A stretch of 64,000 nucleotides of DNA from Massilia sp. NR 4-1 (GTDB taxonomy: Bacteria; Pseudomonadota; Gammaproteobacteria; Burkholderiales; Burkholderiaceae_D): assembly GCF_001191005.1 (NCBI RefSeq), contig NZ_CP012201.1, forward strand, positions 1,860,001 to 1,924,000, written 5' to 3'. Both the position numbers and the translations under genes were made by a program. Below are positions 17,245 through 24,119 of the stretch, piece after piece. Numbering within the stretch: the first letter of the stretch is position 1; every line of letters begins with the position of its first letter. The notes under the pieces were generated by a model. That model searched no databases, had not been told where the DNA came from, and saw only the letters and a list, made by a program, of their open reading frames with translations.

Positions 17245-17494
17245 CGTATTTTCCGATCCAGGTTACGCGGCCACCGCCGCTTGTTTGTGGGCCCTTCTCG
17301 GCGTCACTCTCGAAGATGCGCTTGCCAGTCACGGCGTGCTCTATCCACACGCGCCAGCCGTTTGCCGCGACTTTCTCCGCACCCGCCAGCGCTTCGCCGC
17401 GCTTGATGGCGCCGGATGCGTCGGTGGTCACGCGCGAGAACATTGCAGGGTTGCCCACCACGTATTTGATGATCCAGCACTTTTGAGTAGCCAC
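17159..17494 (-). CDS. Hypothetical small soluble protein
   Basis: A 111-residue protein with a GTG start; GGGAAA lies 6 bases upstream, like other genes of this train. The sequence is mostly predicted beta (CWIIKYVVGNPAMFSRVTTD, WRVWIEHAVTGKRIFESD), reminiscent of a compact sheet domain, but no family is recognised. The last 28 residues overlap the start of the membrane-protein gene; the true end is not in doubt as a stop codon, but that tail may carry little constraint. Confidence 0.6.
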   Translation of the reverse strand: MATQKCWIIKYVVGNPAMFSRVTTDASGAIKRGEALAGAEKVAANGWRVWIEHAVTGKRIFESDAEKGPQTSGGGRVTWIGKYDGHRQFDLAVADLRNSRLPNCEMVLANH

Positions 17495-17505
17495 GTTCGT
17501 TTTCC

Positions 17506-17685
17506 CTATTTATCCTCGTCAGCGAGTCTCACACAAAGCAGGCCAGAAGTGACTTCCTCCGCGACTAGCGTATGACAATTGGGGCAGTAGCCGTACTCCC
17601 GATCCTTCCCCCCTGGCGTTCCACCGGAGTGTACGGAAACTATTAGCGAGACGTGACACTCAGGGCATTCAATTTTATACGCCAT
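17506..17685 (-). CDS. Zinc-ribbon-like mini-protein
   Basis: A 59-residue protein beginning MAYKIECPECHVSL and containing a second CPNCH motif about 20 residues later. Two CxxC knuckles spaced this way usually bind one zinc ion as a zinc ribbon. GGATTAAG lies just before the ATG, and a palindromic TAAACGGTTTA motif lies 12-22 bases upstream. Function unknown; nucleic-acid or protein binding would be typical of such ribbons. Confidence 0.65.
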   Translation of the reverse strand: MAYKIECPECHVSLIVSVHSGGTPGGKDREYGYCPNCHTLVAEEVTSGLLCVRLADEDK

Positions 17686-17696
17686 ACTTAATCCAA

Positions 17697-17709
17697 TAAA
17701 CGGTTTATA
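17697..17709 (-). promoter_or_regulatory. Candidate operator/promoter motif (copy 2)
   Basis: TAAACGGTTTA (17697-17707) is a perfect palindrome around its central base; read toward the gene starting at 17685 the extended sequence contains TATAAACC, a possible -10. The flank to the right (TATTTTCC) also resembles that of copy 1 (TCATTTCC). It would create an internal promoter within the small-gene train. Confidence 0.5.
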
Positions 17710-17717
17710 CTATTTTC

Positions 17718-18044
17718 CTATAATCCTGAATGCAGCTCAAATCGCTCGATTGCTAGCAGTTGACAACGCTCGTAAAGCGCCTCGTCTTCCTCCCGCAGTT
17801 CCTTTTCTGTTCCCCGGAAATATGAGCAGCTCGTCCTCCTGAAGAGGCCCACTGAGCCCATCTTGAGTATTCTTCCGCTTCCCTTGTAAGCCCAAACCTC
17901 ATACCCTTCGCTGCAACACCGGAATATCACATCGAACACGACGCGCGCAGCAGCCTCTATGGCCCCCACATCGGCTCCTGCTACGGTTGCTGCAACTAAC
18001 GCGCCGTGTTTAGCATTGAGCTGCTCCTGAATCGTCGGATGCAT
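17718..18044 (-). CDS. Hypothetical protein
   Basis: A 108-residue protein with AAGGGAAAATAGT just upstream of the ATG. The N-terminal half is helical and Ala-rich (HGALVAATVAGADVGAIEAA); the middle has a beta stretch (EGYEVWAYKGSGRIL) and the C-terminus a charged helix (EKELREEDEALYERCQL). No family is recognised. It precedes copy 2 of the palindromic motif, so it may end one transcription unit. Confidence 0.6.
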   Translation of the reverse strand: MHPTIQEQLNAKHGALVAATVAGADVGAIEAAARVVFDVIFRCCSEGYEVWAYKGSGRILKMGSVGLFRRTSCSYFRGTEKELREEDEALYERCQLLAIERFELHSGL

Positions 18045-18056
18045 ACTATTTTCCCT

Positions 18057-18302
18057 TCAATCGTTAAGCACGCGCGCGGCGTGGCGGCGGATGCGGCCAG
18101 CGACGCGCAGTGGGGTCTGGCCCACCCGGCGCCAGTCGACATGCCACCAGGCGATGATCCCGGCGGCCGTCGCGGTATCCGGTGCCGCGATTACGGCGGC
18201 CAGCTCGGCGCCGACGTCGGCCCACCACTGCGCGCCCTGCTCCGCGCCCATGGTCGCATCAACCGCGTTTTGGTAGATATGAATTGCCTGGCCCTGTCGC
18301 AT
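18057..18302 (-). CDS. Hypothetical small protein
   Basis: An 81-residue protein rich in Ala and Trp (GAQWWADVGAELAAVIAAPD, IIAWWHVDWRRVGQ). AAGGAAAA lies 7 bases before the ATG. It is predicted helical and soluble, and the family is not recognised. It starts 18 bases downstream of the preceding gene's stop in the same train, consistent with cotranscription. Confidence 0.6.
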   Translation of the reverse strand: MRQGQAIHIYQNAVDATMGAEQGAQWWADVGAELAAVIAAPDTATAAGIIAWWHVDWRRVGQTPLRVAGRIRRHAARVLND

Positions 18303-18320
18303 GGCTCGTTTTCCTTGTAT

Positions 18321-18824
18321 TTACTTAGCACCGTCTGGAGGCCAGGGTGAATTAATAAGTGAAAGCAGTTCGAGATCGAAACTAGCAATGGCGCCTTGTG
18401 AATGCGGCACTGCCTTGAAGTCGTCGATTGCGGTCAAAATTAGCTCTTGCGCTTCGTTTTTCAAATCGGCCTCAAAAAAGATGTCGTCGATCGCAGCCAC
18501 CTTCTTTCGTGTATCACCGGCATGCTTGAGCGTGTTGTACACGAAAGTGTCAAACCCTATAAACCGCTTAACCTGGGCGTCCCAATCTTTCGCTGTGAAC
18601 GATTCACCATTTCGAATCTCCGTTAGCTTCGTCGCTAACTCCGCGCGTGCTCGTTGCCTGGACTTCCCTCCGGTCTCTTCGACTATGGGATAACAGATAT
18701 TTACAACAGCACCCGCAAGGAGAATGCACGTCACATAATCAGCGTCGCTAGTCGCCGCCTCGAATCCCCGCGCCGCGCTTAGCAAGAGTTGGGAGGCTAA
18801 TTGCAGTTTATTATGCTTTGTCAC
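18321..18824 (-). CDS. Hypothetical helical protein
   Basis: A 167-residue protein, predicted almost entirely alpha-helical (QLASQLLLSAARGFEAA, VTCILLAGAVVNICYPIVEE, RARAELATKLTEIRNGE). A hydrophobic helix at about 29-48 could be buried or membrane-associated. The family is not recognised. Base composition is like its neighbours and lower in GC than the chromosome to the right. Confidence 0.6.
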   Translation of the reverse strand: MTKHNKLQLASQLLLSAARGFEAATSDADYVTCILLAGAVVNICYPIVEETGGKSRQRARAELATKLTEIRNGESFTAKDWDAQVKRFIGFDTFVYNTLKHAGDTRKKVAAIDDIFFEADLKNEAQELILTAIDDFKAVPHSQGAIASFDLELLSLINSPWPPDGAK

Positions 18825-18836
18825 GGATTTTCCGCT

Positions 18837-19052
18837 CTAAGTCAAATCGAATAGGACTGCACCTTTTCCGAACGAACCGATGGCCTGCATCTGGGCGGCA
18901 CTCAGCTGGCCGGCATCCTTAATCACCACTTGGCACTTACCTGCTGCGAAAGATGCAATGGTTTGCAATTGAGCGGCCGAATAGCTTCTGGCGCTGATTA
19001 CCACCCCACCACCGAAGGACACGATAGTTTGAATTTGCGAAGCACTGAGCAT
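18837..19052 (-). CDS. Three-repeat mini-protein (SAxQxQxIxSFGxG repeats)
   Basis: A 71-residue protein made of three units of about 23 residues: LSASQIQTIVSFGGGVVI, YSAAQLQTIASFAAGKCQVV and LSAAQMQAIGSFGKGAVLFD. Each unit is a short helix followed by a glycine turn and a strand, which suggests a small regular solenoid or a repeated binding surface. GGTAAGT lies just upstream of the ATG. The family is not recognised with certainty. Confidence 0.65.
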   Translation of the reverse strand: MLSASQIQTIVSFGGGVVISARSYSAAQLQTIASFAAGKCQVVIKDAGQLSAAQMQAIGSFGKGAVLFDLT

Positions 19053-19126
19053 ACTTACCTTTGAAATAATCGGCTACCGGCCGGATCGGGGCGCTCATCG
19101 GCACCAGGTTGTTTTCCCTTCCGATC

Positions 19127-19462
19127 CTAGCCGCCGTGCACAGCACAATAGCCGCCAGTGTCGTTCATGGTCTTCCAGGTGCTTGGCTCGAGACCGGTAC
19201 CGCCGTTTATCGGATTTCGGCATGGGCGGCCGGCCTTGGTGGTTTCGCGGCAAAGGACAGCGCCGCCCAGTTCCATCCACTCCATGTATTCGGAAACTGA
19301 TAGGCCTGCCGCTTCGGCATAGACTGATTCGCGGTCATGCAGTAGGCGGGCGGCTTGCTCCGCTGTGATCGCCGAAGTTTTTGTCCCGTAGATCCAGGGA
19401 ACAGATATAACGAAACTGCAGCCAGCCTGTTCAAGTTTTTGCACTACTCCCGTTGCACTCAT
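19127..19462 (-). CDS. Hypothetical protein with Cys/His-rich C-terminus
   Basis: A 111-residue protein. The start at 19462 is preferred because GGGAAAGGACGAG lies just upstream; longer in-frame starts have no such site. The N-terminal half alternates strand and helix (AGCSFVISVPWIYGTK, TAEQAARLLHDRESVYAEA), then SVSEYMEWMELGG. The C-terminus has CRETTKAGRPCRNP and YCAVHGG, a C-x9-C...C-x2-H arrangement that could bind zinc. The family is not recognised. Confidence 0.6.
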   Translation of the reverse strand: MSATGVVQKLEQAGCSFVISVPWIYGTKTSAITAEQAARLLHDRESVYAEAAGLSVSEYMEWMELGGAVLCRETTKAGRPCRNPINGGTGLEPSTWKTMNDTGGYCAVHGG

Positions 19463-19478
19463 CTCGTCCTTTCCCTCT

Positions 19479-19907
19479 TCACTTTCCCAAAGCCGACTTA
19501 ATCGCCGCGTATCCATCAAATGGATAACATGGCCAGCCGGAAGGCATACAGAAACCGTCGCGTGGATCCAGGTCTTCAAACTCTGCATGCCACCCAGATC
19601 CTCGCGCAAAAATCCAACCGGACAGCCCAGTGTCCTCGAACTGATCGTATGTGATGTCGATGATGTACTCTCCAACTTCATACCATGCGTGTGTTTGGCT
19701 GGGAACCAATCGTGCATGTCCAGCACCGCATACGTACACGCCGTCGTAGCCAGCCTCCTCCTTCAAAACCCGTCCGACCAACTCGGCTGCAGGGCCACAG
19801 GCTCCCCTCGGAAAATAGATGAACATTGAGCCCGATTTGTTCGCCAAGGTGAGAAGCCCTTGACGACATCTGTCTGCAAGCTGATGGAGCAAACTAACAT
19901 CAATCAT
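19479..19907 (-). CDS. Papain-like-fold protein, possible cysteine peptidase
   Basis: A 142-residue protein; AAGGAAA lies just before the ATG at 19907. It carries the ordered triad-like features of papain/transglutaminase-type folds: GACGPAAELVGRVL (Cys near 37), SQTHAWYEVGEYIIDITYD with His near 72 and Asp near 83. The order Cys-His-Asp and the HAW...DIT pairing are typical of such folds. The substrate is unknown, and it might act as an effector, a deconjugase or a host-defence component. Confidence 0.6.
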   Translation of the reverse strand: MIDVSLLHQLADRCRQGLLTLANKSGSMFIYFPRGACGPAAELVGRVLKEEAGYDGVYVCGAGHARLVPSQTHAWYEVGEYIIDITYDQFEDTGLSGWIFARGSGWHAEFEDLDPRDGFCMPSGWPCYPFDGYAAIKSALGK

Positions 19908-19921
19908 CGGTTTCCTTGATC

Positions 19922-20215
19922 TTACTTCGCATCTCGGGGTGTAACTGTCCCGGTGATTTCTCGCCTGCCATCTAGCAACAACTCGTTCAACCATTCACGC
20001 GCCTCCTCAAGCATGAAATCGGTAGGGCCGGCGATCGAGAAAGTCACACGCCGTCGTGGCTTTGAGGCGTATTCTTCAACACTAACTGCAGCAGGCACAC
20101 ACAGGCTGGGACCACGGGTTGCAATGATTTCCAGCAGCTTGACCATATCCTCATCGGTTCCATGAACCAGAATCTCGACGTCCAATTTGCTCGGTGCTGA
20201 ATCGACACTTGCCAT
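19922..20215 (-). CDS. Hypothetical protein
   Basis: A 97-residue protein starting at 20215 (AAGGAACTAAGT upstream). Predicted alternating fold: LDVEILVHGTDEDMVKLLEI, then a strand RRVTFSIAGP and helix DFMLEEAREWLNELL, then a strand REITGTVTP. The pattern beta-alpha-beta-beta-alpha-beta suggests a compact ferredoxin-like domain. The family is not recognised. It lies 14 bases before the papain-like gene, so the pair may act together. Confidence 0.6.
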   Translation of the reverse strand: MASVDSAPSKLDVEILVHGTDEDMVKLLEIIATRGPSLCVPAAVSVEEYASKPRRRVTFSIAGPTDFMLEEAREWLNELLLDGRREITGTVTPRDAK

Positions 20216-20288
20216 ACTTAGTTCCTTGCTGCGGGCTACCGGCCAGCTTGCGGGGCGCTCAACGCACCTGGACATTTACATTTTCCTA

Positions 20289-20966
20289 TTACTTGAATAC
20301 GACATATAGCGGCGTGAAAAGGCTTGCTTGCCCTTCGACATAGACCAGTGGCTCGGTCGCCAGATGTCGCGCTACAACGCGAACTCCGAATTCTGGGCCG
20401 CTGGTGGCATTTACCACCCCCTTTACTGCGCTCGCAAATTCATCTCTTGCCATACCGACGGCAATTCGTTCCGGCTCGATATCGGTACGCTCGCCCCAAA
20501 TCCGGCGTACTTCACGCTCTTCTTCCCATTCCTTAAAGCCTTGCTTGAGTGCTTCGACCATGTAGGGAAAATACGAAAGACCGATTCCCGCTGTTTGCCC
20601 CGATAATGCGGCCCCTAACACGTTGCGGGACGAGCCCCCTATCAGAAAGTAGTGGTTCCCTGAGCGACCTACGAGTCCAAATAGGCCACCGAAAGCAACA
20701 GGGCTAATGCTTTTCACCATTACATCATCACGGATCCACTCTTTCGGCTCGATACACGTTCCGAAGCCATAATTTTTCTCGATGTAGGCTTCTATAAGAC
20801 GAATCTTCGACGCCTGGGACGTATCGGGTTGCCGGGTCTTCAGTTTGGCGGACAGGACTCCCAAGTTTGCACCAACTTCAGCTTCCAACTGATGCGATGC
20901 AGCGTATGGTATTTGTGAATGGAGCATCTGTACCTTGGCATCGGAAACATACACGAAGGTGTCCAT
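20289..20966 (-). CDS. DUF7019-like protein
   Basis: A 225-residue protein; the start at 20966 follows AGGAAAACCA. The beginning, MDTFVYVSDAKVQMLHSQIP, then NLGVLSAKLK, GTCIEPKEWI, SPVAFGGLFGL and HYFLIGGSSRNVLG, fits the pattern I recall for the DUF7019 (SAVMC3_10250-type) family, best known from actinobacteria and without a defined function. It is predicted mixed alpha/beta and cytoplasmic. The next gene upstream, 8 bases away, encodes a two-helix membrane protein, so the two may form a membrane-linked pair. Confidence 0.6.
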   Translation of the reverse strand: MDTFVYVSDAKVQMLHSQIPYAASHQLEAEVGANLGVLSAKLKTRQPDTSQASKIRLIEAYIEKNYGFGTCIEPKEWIRDDVMVKSISPVAFGGLFGLVGRSGNHYFLIGGSSRNVLGAALSGQTAGIGLSYFPYMVEALKQGFKEWEEEREVRRIWGERTDIEPERIAVGMARDEFASAVKGVVNATSGPEFGVRVVARHLATEPLVYVEGQASLFTPLYVVFK

Positions 20967-20974
20967 TGGTTTTC

Positions 20975-21283
20975 CTATTTGGATAGTGCTGTCGTCATGA
21001 TCAACGCGACTAGACCCAACGCAAACGATCCAACCAACAATCCCAGCCCCAGCCGGACCCATTTCTTTGATGATTGCTCTGCCGCATCGAGCCGCTTGTC
21101 GACTCCTTCAAAGAGGTAGACATCGCCCGGATGTGCCAGGGACGCTACCGAAGTACGAACCAACTCCAAACCGAGCCTTAGCTCGGACAGAATACAATCT
21201 AAACTGAACGCCAGTATTGCGCTCCCAAGGAGTCCAAGTAAGGCTGAGAGTAATTGCACAGTTAAGAGAATCATCTTAATCAT
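20975..21283 (-). CDS. Two-helix membrane protein paired with the DUF7019-like gene
   Basis: A 102-residue protein with membrane segments at about 5-28 (LLTVQLLSALLGLLGSAILA) and 76-97 (LGLGLLVGSFALGLVALIMT) joined by a helical, charged linker (SELRLGLELVRTSV, VDKRLDAAEQSSKKW). This shape suits a membrane anchor or a small oligomeric channel. AAGGAAAAATG precedes the start. Copy 3 of the palindromic motif lies 8-27 bases upstream, so this is the likely first gene of the train. Confidence 0.65.
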   Translation of the reverse strand: MIKMILLTVQLLSALLGLLGSAILAFSLDCILSELRLGLELVRTSVASLAHPGDVYLFEGVDKRLDAAEQSSKKWVRLGLGLLVGSFALGLVALIMTTALSK

Positions 21284-21290
21284 TTTTCCT

Positions 21291-21310
21291 TATAAACCGT
21301 TAATACGGTA
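21291..21310 (-). promoter_or_regulatory. Candidate operator with double palindrome (copy 3)
   Basis: TATAAACCGTTAATACGGTA contains ACCGT-TAAT-ACGGT, a perfect 5+5 inverted repeat extended imperfectly on both sides. It shares the 13-base sequence TTAACGGTTTATA with copy 1 in the opposite orientation. It lies between the ribbon-helix-helix-like gene (ending 21316) and the gene starting at 21283. Confidence 0.55.
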
Positions 21311-21315
21311 TATTC

Positions 21316-21486
21316 CTACTGTGGTTCTTTGATCTTGCGGATAGCCGCCTCAACAGCAGCCGTTCCGACCCTTGCCGCTTTCTCTGCGACATCCGGAAAA
21401 ACCCGCATTTGCAATCGCGCACTACGGCGCTTCTCAGGCGCTACAGCTGGACGACCGGGCTTTTTTTGAACAGATTCCATAGGCAT
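21316..21486 (-). CDS. Small ribbon-helix-helix-like DNA-binding protein
   Basis: A 56-residue basic protein beginning MPMESVQKKPGRPAVAPEKR and continuing RSARLQMRVFPDVAEKAARV, AAVEAAIRKIKE. A strand (LQMRVF) followed by two helices fits a short ribbon-helix-helix fold, with a disordered basic arm. GGAG lies 7 bases before the ATG at 21486. Its gene sits directly beside the palindromic motif copy 3, so it is a candidate repressor of the cargo genes; this link is inference. Confidence 0.6.
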   Translation of the reverse strand: MPMESVQKKPGRPAVAPEKRRSARLQMRVFPDVAEKAARVGTAAVEAAIRKIKEPQ

Positions 21487-21538
21487 TAATGTACTCCACA
21501 AATTCCGACGAGGAAAGTATTTTTTGTACTCCAAAAAC

Positions 21539-22213
21539 CTATGGTAGCACGTCGACGAACGCTTGCCGCAATTTTCTCTTATCGACTTCAAGGTACGGGT
21601 CCACATGATCCAGCTTGACGTGCCCCAACATCAGCTGTACGGTGCTCAGCTCGACACCGTTCGCAAATAACCTTGACGCCATCGTGCGCCGGCCGCTGTG
21701 TGAGCTGCCGCCCTTGATGCCTGCATCCCGGTACAGCTTCGTGACATGCGCTTGCAACGCATCGCAGGCGGTGTAATCGACCTGCTGGCCAGCCTCATTG
21801 ATTCGGCGCTTGGTATTCATGGAGTAGCGATAGCCCTTGAAGGTGAGCACCAGGGTGCTATCTGGCCGAAGGCCTCGATACCTCGTTGGATCATCGCTCA
21901 TGCGCCATCGCCGTGCGGTGCGTACAGCCAGGTAGTCATCAATCGCTGCAACCAGGTCGCGGTTTGTCGGGTAGATGCAGCGCTGACGCAAGCCTTTCGT
22001 GATCGCGGCCCGCAGCGACACCTCTGGCCGGATCGCACCGGAAGGGAACAAAACGTCTCCAACCTCGATCTGAGCGATTTCGGACACGCGCATCCCTGTG
22101 TGGATGCCAAGCAGCAGGACAAGAATATCGCGCTCTGGCTCGCGACTGGTGGCTCTGGTGACGCGGAGAAGGTGCCGGTACTGGCCCGGCTTTAAGACTG
22201 ATGCTTGCGGCAT
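21539..22213 (-). CDS. Short tyrosine recombinase lacking the N-terminal core-binding domain
   Basis: A 224-residue integrase-like protein; AGG lies 6 bases before its ATG. It holds the catalytic set of tyrosine recombinases: TGMRVSEIAQIEV (Arg), a Lys in the beta hairpin region (FKGYRYSMNTKR), SHSGRRTMASRLF (His-x-x-Arg), LGHVKLDHVDPYLEV (His and the Tyr nucleophile). The usual N-terminal SAM-like DNA-binding domain is absent, as in compact resolvases found on plasmids. It may resolve plasmid multimers or have integrated this block; it differs from the integrase at 25938. Confidence 0.85.
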   Translation of the reverse strand: MPQASVLKPGQYRHLLRVTRATSREPERDILVLLLGIHTGMRVSEIAQIEVGDVLFPSGAIRPEVSLRAAITKGLRQRCIYPTNRDLVAAIDDYLAVRTARRWRMSDDPTRYRGLRPDSTLVLTFKGYRYSMNTKRRINEAGQQVDYTACDALQAHVTKLYRDAGIKGGSSHSGRRTMASRLFANGVELSTVQLMLGHVKLDHVDPYLEVDKRKLRQAFVDVLP

Positions 22214-22300
22214 GGTGATCCTCTGAATAGGGTTAAAGCAGGTTATATTCAGAGTGAGTCCGATGATGGCCTCTTTTTCCAGCGTAACACAGGCCCAGCC

Positions 22301-22661
22301 TCATTCCTCGGAAAAGCGCGTCGAGTCTGCTTCAAGCACCAGCTCAATGAGCTTAGCCAGCTGCAAGGCTCCAACGCCAAGCAGGCCAGGGTGCGGCGGC
22401 AGACGCGCACCTGGTGCCGCGGATGCCGGCCCGCCGGCCGGCGTGGTGGCGAAAGGTGACAGGAGCAGGGTGCATTCGAGGGCGTCGCCGCAGGCATCAG
22501 CAGGCAAAGGCCAGCTCGCCGTAGACGCGCGGCGGCAAGACCAGGTCATAGCAGACGAATGGAAGCGGTAGCTGCGAGATCAACGCGCCGAGCGCGCGCA
22601 CCAGATGCGCAGGCTCCGGAGCAGCGGTCGGCGTGCCGATGACCAAGTTCGCCGACCACAT
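22301..22661 (-). pseudogene. Possible decayed gene in a 650-base gap
   Basis: No convincing intact gene is visible between 22214 and 22860. On the minus strand two frames read like protein in succession: MWSANLVIGTPTAAPEPAHL to PPRVYGELAFAC (22661-22497), then GDALECTLLLSPFATTPAGG to LVLEADSTRFSEE (ending 22301). A frame change near 22500 would join them. This fits a broken gene, but the family is not recognised and chance is not excluded. Confidence 0.3.
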
Positions 22662-22860
22662 TCGCCTGTACCGCTAACGCACGAGGTACGTGCGCGATGG
22701 CGTCGAACGGGAGCGGACTTTGTTGGCCAGCTGGGCCGCAGCAGCCGGAACGCTGCCCCCACCTTCGGTTTACTGCTCCATCAGGTGTTTGCCGCCATTA
22801 AGCTGCATGCCGACGACACGTCGCTACAACGATTAGCTTTTCCACCAACGCAGCCGTACG

Positions 22861-24075
22861 TCAGCTCTTCGCCGGGGGAAGGTCCGGAAATTCGCTTCCG
22901 GCACAATTCCAAACCACCACCTGATACTGGCATTCACTGCGCAGGTCCGCCAGCGCCTTATCCGCGTCATCGGGCGACTCAGGTGGTACGGCAAACACGA
23001 CGACTGGCTCCGGCGTATCCGATAAGACAACCGTGGCCAGTGGCTTATCGGCAGCCAAGTTAAAGCGCAAGCACTTCTCGAATCGCCTGCTGTGCGCAAC
23101 GAGCCGTTCCAAGACTGTTTTCTCGTAACTATTTTCCAGTGGAAGCCATTGGGCACTCGCCAGCATCAGCGTGAGCTCTTCGATTGCCGGAATGCCTGAC
23201 TGGCCGATGCTCGCGGTTCCGCAGGCGACCAGGTGCAAGTCGCCAAACATATTCCACAGCTCGCGTTCCTGCATGAACTTGCGCTCTAAACGTTCCGCTA
23301 TGTCACTGCGCAGCATCATGGGGCAATCCGGCAAGTGTCTGAATACGATCTTCTTGCCATAGCGTGCCTCACCAATCTCCTTGATCTCTCCAATAACAAT
23401 GAACAGCGGCCGATCGGTGCCTCGAACATGCTGTAAGCGCTTAAATTGAGCCAACCGGCGCGCGGTAATCGCTTCTTTTTCTTCAAGTACGAATGACTCC
23501 GGGATGTACAGCATATCCGCCAGCCGGCGCCCGCCGACAAAGTTGCCTTCAGCAGCCTTGAGAAGGTTCTTGCGGATTACATACCAGGATCGCTTGCCGG
23601 CCATCGCCGGCACCCAACGATGTAGGTTAGCTTCGCGCCACAGATAATGCAGCAGCGCCCGCAGGGACAGGCGAGCGCCATCGCTGCGCACCTGGTGGAC
23701 GCCGCTATTGGTGGATCGCGGCACGTCATTTTTCGGCGCAGCCACCTGGCGCCTGGACAGAGAAAATCCAAGGCGGAGTGTGGTGGTTCCGGCGTCATCG
23801 TAATTGCTGCGGATGGCACTACCAAGCACTTCCCCAAGTCCGGACAACCCCGCAGGCGGCTCATATGAGCTACATGTCAACGCGTGCTGGCTGCCGGTTT
23901 CCGGCATCCGTTTGAGGAAGTAGCGGCCGCGGATAAGTGCGACATACATTTCAAGCCCTGGTGCTTTGCAAAGGCATAGCGGACGCATATGCAGGCTATG
24001 CGCCGCCGCCGCCATTGCCTGGAAATCCGGATGGTCTTCACCAATTTCACGTTCGTCAAAGCGGTATGTCGCCAT
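22861..24075 (-). CDS. DUF1173 family protein
   Basis: A 404-residue protein starting at 24075 (GAGGTGG just upstream). The signature RPLCLCKAPGLEMYVALI, RYFLKRMPETGSQHALTC, SYEPPAGLSGLGEV fits DUF1173, a family common on plasmids and genomic islands of proteobacteria and without known function. Clustered cysteines (CLC, then TC) near residues 32-67 may bind a metal. It is cytoplasmic with no membrane segment. It may belong to the integrative element bounded by the integrase at 25938. Confidence 0.8.
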   Translation of the reverse strand: MATYRFDEREIGEDHPDFQAMAAAAHSLHMRPLCLCKAPGLEMYVALIRGRYFLKRMPETGSQHALTCSSYEPPAGLSGLGEVLGSAIRSNYDDAGTTTLRLGFSLSRRQVAAPKNDVPRSTNSGVHQVRSDGARLSLRALLHYLWREANLHRWVPAMAGKRSWYVIRKNLLKAAEGNFVGGRRLADMLYIPESFVLEEKEAITARRLAQFKRLQHVRGTDRPLFIVIGEIKEIGEARYGKKIVFRHLPDCPMMLRSDIAERLERKFMQERELWNMFGDLHLVACGTASIGQSGIPAIEELTLMLASAQWLPLENSYEKTVLERLVAHSRRFEKCLRFNLAADKPLATVVLSDTPEPVVVFAVPPESPDDADKALADLRSECQYQVVVWNCAGSEFPDLPPAKS

Positions 24076-24119
24076 ATTCCACCTCACTTGCATCCGTTGT
24101 GTCCAGCGCGCCCACCTAG

